Below, in pieces: positions 20,301-22,614 of a stretch of DNA of 22,614 bases. Within the stretch, counting starts at the first letter, position 1. Every line of letters begins with the position of its first letter. Under the pieces are notes generated by a model, which saw only the letters and a program-made list of their open reading frames with translations, was not told where the DNA came from and ran no database searches. Source of the DNA: Penium margaritaceum (lineage: Eukaryota; Streptophyta; Zygnematophyceae; Desmidiales; Peniaceae); the NCBI GenBank assembly GCA_023375785.1, contig SZWC01001615.1, forward strand, positions 92,303-114,916, given 5' to 3'. The position numbers and the translations under genes were made by a program.

Positions 20301-21457
20301 GTGTGTAAAAAGTTCATGGTGAAGTTTGTCAGCATGACGATGTAAGGTTTCTCCAGGGTTTTTCTGACCACTTCTTGTTTTGAAATGGTCGGAATTGCAA
20401 ATGTGTCCAGGATGCTTGTGATTTGTACTCGGTGGCAGGATGCAGTGTCCCATGATGAAGTGGATGGAGGTCGTGGATCATGTGCCTCAGTGCTTGTGCA
20501 CCTGCAGCCACTGCCACCTNCAGTCCCCGCAACAGCCTGGGACGCAGAAGCAGCAGTCATTATCGCAACAGCAAGCAGGCTCCAAGCAAGGTTCCCAGCA
20601 GCGGCAGCAGCAGGGTGAAGTTGGTGGAAGGTCTTCTGAAGGGAAGTCGCAGGGGCAGTCCCAAGGACGCAGCTCCGAGCAAGAAAGGCGCAAAGGAATT
20701 CCCTGGACGGAGGAGGAACACAGGTGTGTAAACTGTTCATGGTGGAGTTTGCATGTCAGCATGGCGATTTAAGGTTTCTCCAGGGTTTTTCTGGCCACTT
20801 CCTGTTTTGAAATGGTCGGCCTTGCAAATGTGTCTGGGATGCTTGAGAGTTGCACTCGGTGGCAGGATGCAGTGTCCCATGATGAAGTGGATGGAGGTCG
20901 TAAATTATGTGCCTCAATGCTTGTGCACCTGCAGCCACTGCCACCTGAAAAGCGAGTGTCTTGTCCCTTGGCTTTTTTGTTACAGGCTTTTCCTGCTGGG
21001 CTTAGCCAAGTTTGGAAAGGGTGATTGGAGGAGCATTTCGCGGAATTTTGTCATATCGAGGACTCCAACTCAAGTGGCAAGCCATGCCCAGAAGTACTTT
21101 ATCCGTCTCAACTCTATCAACAAGGACAAGCGCCGCTCAAGCATCCATGACATCACGAGTGTCAATGGCGGGGAGGCAGATGCCCCCCAAACAGGCCCCA
21201 TTACAGGCCAGCCAGCCATAGCTCCACAGCCCATGCACCACCCTGCCCCATCGGTGCCTGCACCGGCCATGTTTGTTCCTTCGGCAGGCACCCCCATTGC
21301 ACATGTACATCCCATGATGTCCATGGGTGCGCCGCCTGGGCACATGCCTCCCTATGGCCCTCCTAGGCCTCACATGGCTCCTCGTCCAGTTATGACGACT
21401 CATGGGGTTCCCATCTCCCACATGGGCTTTGTTCCTCAGCCAGCAATGCACCACTAG
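19621..21457 (+). CDS. DIVARICATA-like two-domain MYB transcription factor (SHAQKYF type)
   Basis: A probable nuclear DNA-binding regulator of the plant DIV group. The CDS joins 19,621-20,300 to 20,986-21,457 (1,152 nt, 383 aa). The ATG at 19,621 is the first after an in-frame stop at 19,549 and has a purine at -3. The first SANT/MYB repeat spans about residues 25-80 (W26, W49, then Y68 in place of a third Trp), followed by GDVPIPSF. Residues about 140-210 form a Gln/Ser-rich linker. The second MYB repeat (W221, W241) carries [16 protein letters not shown] (residues 252-267), then RRSSIHDIT, which is typical of DIV proteins. The C-terminus is rich in Pro, Met and His. The phase-2 intron splits the Arg codon of EEHR|LFLLGL, the usual DIV position (donor cag|gtgtgt, acceptor ttacag|gct). 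As given, the intron holds an N and a repeated exon fragment, probably an assembly fault. The family is firm; the target genes are unknown. Confidence 0.93.
20098..20519 (+). repeat. Left copy of a duplicated segment (end of MYB exon 1 plus start of intron)
   Basis: This 422-base segment is repeated at 20,521-20,946. It comprises the last 203 bases of exon 1 and the first 219 bases of the intron. It ends immediately before the N at 20,520, as expected if it is the end of one contig. Confidence 0.95.
20520..20520. other. Single N: assembly junction or gap
   Basis: The only ambiguous base in the window. It lies exactly between the two copies of the repeated segment, so it most likely marks where two overlapping contig ends were joined without being merged. 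Confidence 0.85.
20521..20946 (+). repeat. Right copy of the duplicated segment, probably the other allele
   Basis: 426 bases. By eye it differs from the left copy at 3 of 203 exon positions and about 18 of 219 intron positions, plus one 4-base insertion. Its exon part (20,521-20,723) has an intact donor and one amino-acid change (Ala-193 to Val). The segment has no proper acceptor of its own, and adding it as an extra exon would break the reading frame into exon 2. It continues without interruption into the real intron end and exon 2. Confidence 0.93.
20986..21457 (+). other. MYB gene coding exon 2
   Basis: 472 nt, starting after a T-rich acceptor (gcttttttgttacag). It supplies the last base of Arg-227, the rest of the second MYB repeat with SHAQKYF, the RRSSIHDIT block and the Pro/Met/His-rich tail, and ends at TAG 21,455-21,457. 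Confidence 0.92.
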
Positions 21458-21916
21458 ACATGTAGAAATCTGTCTCAGTAAATGAAAACTGCATATTTTA
21501 CTGAAAATGGTCTCCCCGAGTGGTCTTCATGGCTGAATTGCTCCAGCACAGACGTTTGCCTAAACCTTCCTACCCTGGATCTAACGGTTGCACACCGACA
21601 ATGATATTCCTGTGTAATCGTCAGAGAAAATAGAGTCAGAGGGTGACATGCAACTGGAACAACCATCCAAGGACGTGGTTATATCAAAATATCCCAGTCT
21701 TTGAATCAAAGATGGATGATGCTGCAACTGCTGAGGATTTGCAACACAAACATTTTCTAGACCAGGGAGAACCATCTGGTGGGTGTGAGGATGGGTGCAC
21801 ATGAGCTTGATTACTGCACTCACATAAGGGCTATATGCACATGGTAAACAACTGTCACATAACTCCAATATTTCAGTGCACCTACACAGTGAACTCTGAT
21901 TTAGAGTATGCAGGTG
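21458..21916. other. Convergent 3' UTR and intergenic stretch
   Basis: About 460 bases separate the MYB stop codon from the stop codon of the minus-strand hydrolase gene. It must hold the 3' UTRs of both, and the transcripts may overlap. I see no canonical AATAAA on either strand that would place a cleavage site with confidence, and no other feature. Confidence 0.6.
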
Positions 21917-22408
21917 TCATGCGTCTTGGGTTCTTATGGCCTCCAAAGCAGAGATGACGCAGTCTGACGTGGATACTGCACCGAAGACACCACCCTGCAC
22001 ACACATGCACTTGAGCCATTGAAACACGTCAGCATAGTTTCTCCTTAGACCAAGCTGTAAGGCTCGATCGGGGTGCGTGCTTGAATTGATCATTCAAACT
22101 TGAAGCACAACGGAAATTCTGTAATTGTACAACTGAAACAATGAGACTGTCGTGGAATGGGAAAAGCACATGCAGCCTACACCACTTCGCTGCCACTCAG
22201 ATTTTTGTCATGGTATGCCCTCCAGGCTTCAGTCAGGGCCCTTCCCCAGCGTACACCAGAGTGCGACATGGCACAGACAATGAGGCCATAAGCTAAGCTG
22301 CAAAAGGCTTGTTGCACTCATACCTGCATGGTGACCATTTTAAGAGCAGCTGCATGGTTGCCTGCGTCAGTTGCACCCGTGCAGTCCGCCAGGATCACAC
22401 ACTCGTAC
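21917..22408 (-). CDS. Isochorismatase-superfamily (cysteine) hydrolase, C-terminal two exons, partial
   Basis: A minus-strand gene read from its last two coding exons, 22,408-22,324 (85 nt) and 21,994-21,917 (78 nt, stop TGA). The first begins after acceptor ttgcag with one base completing a split codon, then reads YECVILADCTGATDAGNHAA. It ends ALKMVTMQ at donor cag|gtatgag. The second begins in phase 0 after gtgtgcag with GGVFGAVSTSDCVISALEAI and ends six residues later. This is the usual C-terminal pattern of the superfamily: a Y.V.VL.D.......H..AL.M strand and helix, then QGGVFG.V..S..VI.ALE. Members hydrolyse isochorismate, nicotinamide, ureidoacrylate or similar compounds with an Asp-Lys-Cys triad. 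That triad and the N-terminus lie beyond the right edge, so the substrate cannot be assigned. The intron between the exons is 329 nt. Confidence 0.83.
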
Positions 22409-22426
22409 CTGCAACGCCATGGCAGA

Positions 22427-22614
22427 ACATGACACGAAATGACATGACATGACATGACATGACATGATGTGATGTGACATAACACGACGTGACGTGACGT
22501 GACGTGACGTGACGTGACGTGACGTGACGTGACGTGACGTGACGTGACGTGACGTGACGTGACGTGACGTGACGTGACGTGACGTGACGTGACGTGACGT
22601 GACGTGACGTAACG
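22427..22614. repeat. Pentanucleotide microsatellite, (GACAT)n then (GACGT)25
   Basis: From 22,441 the pentamers run in exact register: five GACAT, two GATGT, one GACAT, one AACAC, then 25 GACGT (22,486-22,610), and the window ends in AACG. The tract begins about 20-30 bases upstream (in minus-strand terms) of the acceptor of the hydrolase exon at 22,408, so it should lie in that gene's preceding intron. Its true length is unknown because it reaches the edge. Confidence 0.95.

Noticed and set aside
20521..20723. Extra in-gene exon or alternative exon 1b of the MYB gene
   Set aside because: There is no proper acceptor, the use of both copies breaks the frame into exon 2, and the boundary coincides with the N.
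19916..20740. 274-codon minus-strand frame crossing the N
   Set aside because: It is the antisense shadow of the Gln-rich MYB exon and its repeated copy, and it runs through an assembly gap.

Overview
The window looks like nuclear DNA from a green plant lineage, most likely a streptophyte (a charophyte alga or an early-diverging land plant). The evidence is a DIVARICATA-type two-domain MYB gene with the plant-typical intron position, spliceosomal introns in a second gene, decayed Ty1/copia retrotransposons, and long simple repeats. The species cannot be fixed from the sequence. Nothing resembles a bacterial or organellar genome.

Layout. Positions 1 to about 18,330 are AT-rich and repeat-dominated, and I find no intact gene there. 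They hold a (CA)n run at the left edge and a decayed triplet repeat (about 488-900). A plus-strand Ty1/copia RNase H relic lies at about 2,042-2,560. A longer minus-strand copia relic (3,599-6,277) keeps recognisable reverse-transcriptase, integrase, protease and possibly gag fragments. A (TG)n run lies at 6,660-6,729, followed by several kilobases of unrecognised DNA. At 14,205-15,800 there is an array of three diverged ~540-bp tandem units, with a detached related unit near 11,070-11,400 that carries a perfect 30-bp palindrome.

From about 18,340 the sequence becomes GC- and CpG-rich. This gene-bearing part holds a plus-strand DIVARICATA-like MYB transcription factor (exons 19,621-20,300 and 20,986-21,457, 383 aa predicted). 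Convergent with it, on the minus strand, are the last two coding exons of an isochorismatase-superfamily hydrolase (22,324-22,408 and 21,917-21,994). The rest of that gene lies beyond the right edge. A (GACGT)25 microsatellite at the right end appears to sit in its upstream intron.

The single N at 20,520 sits exactly between two copies of the same ~425-bp segment (end of MYB exon 1 plus the start of its intron). This is best read as two unmerged, allelic contig ends and not as a real exon duplication. The two genes are convergent neighbours with no evident functional link. I found no convincing new multi-gene system. The most novel material is the 540-bp repeat family with its internal hairpins.
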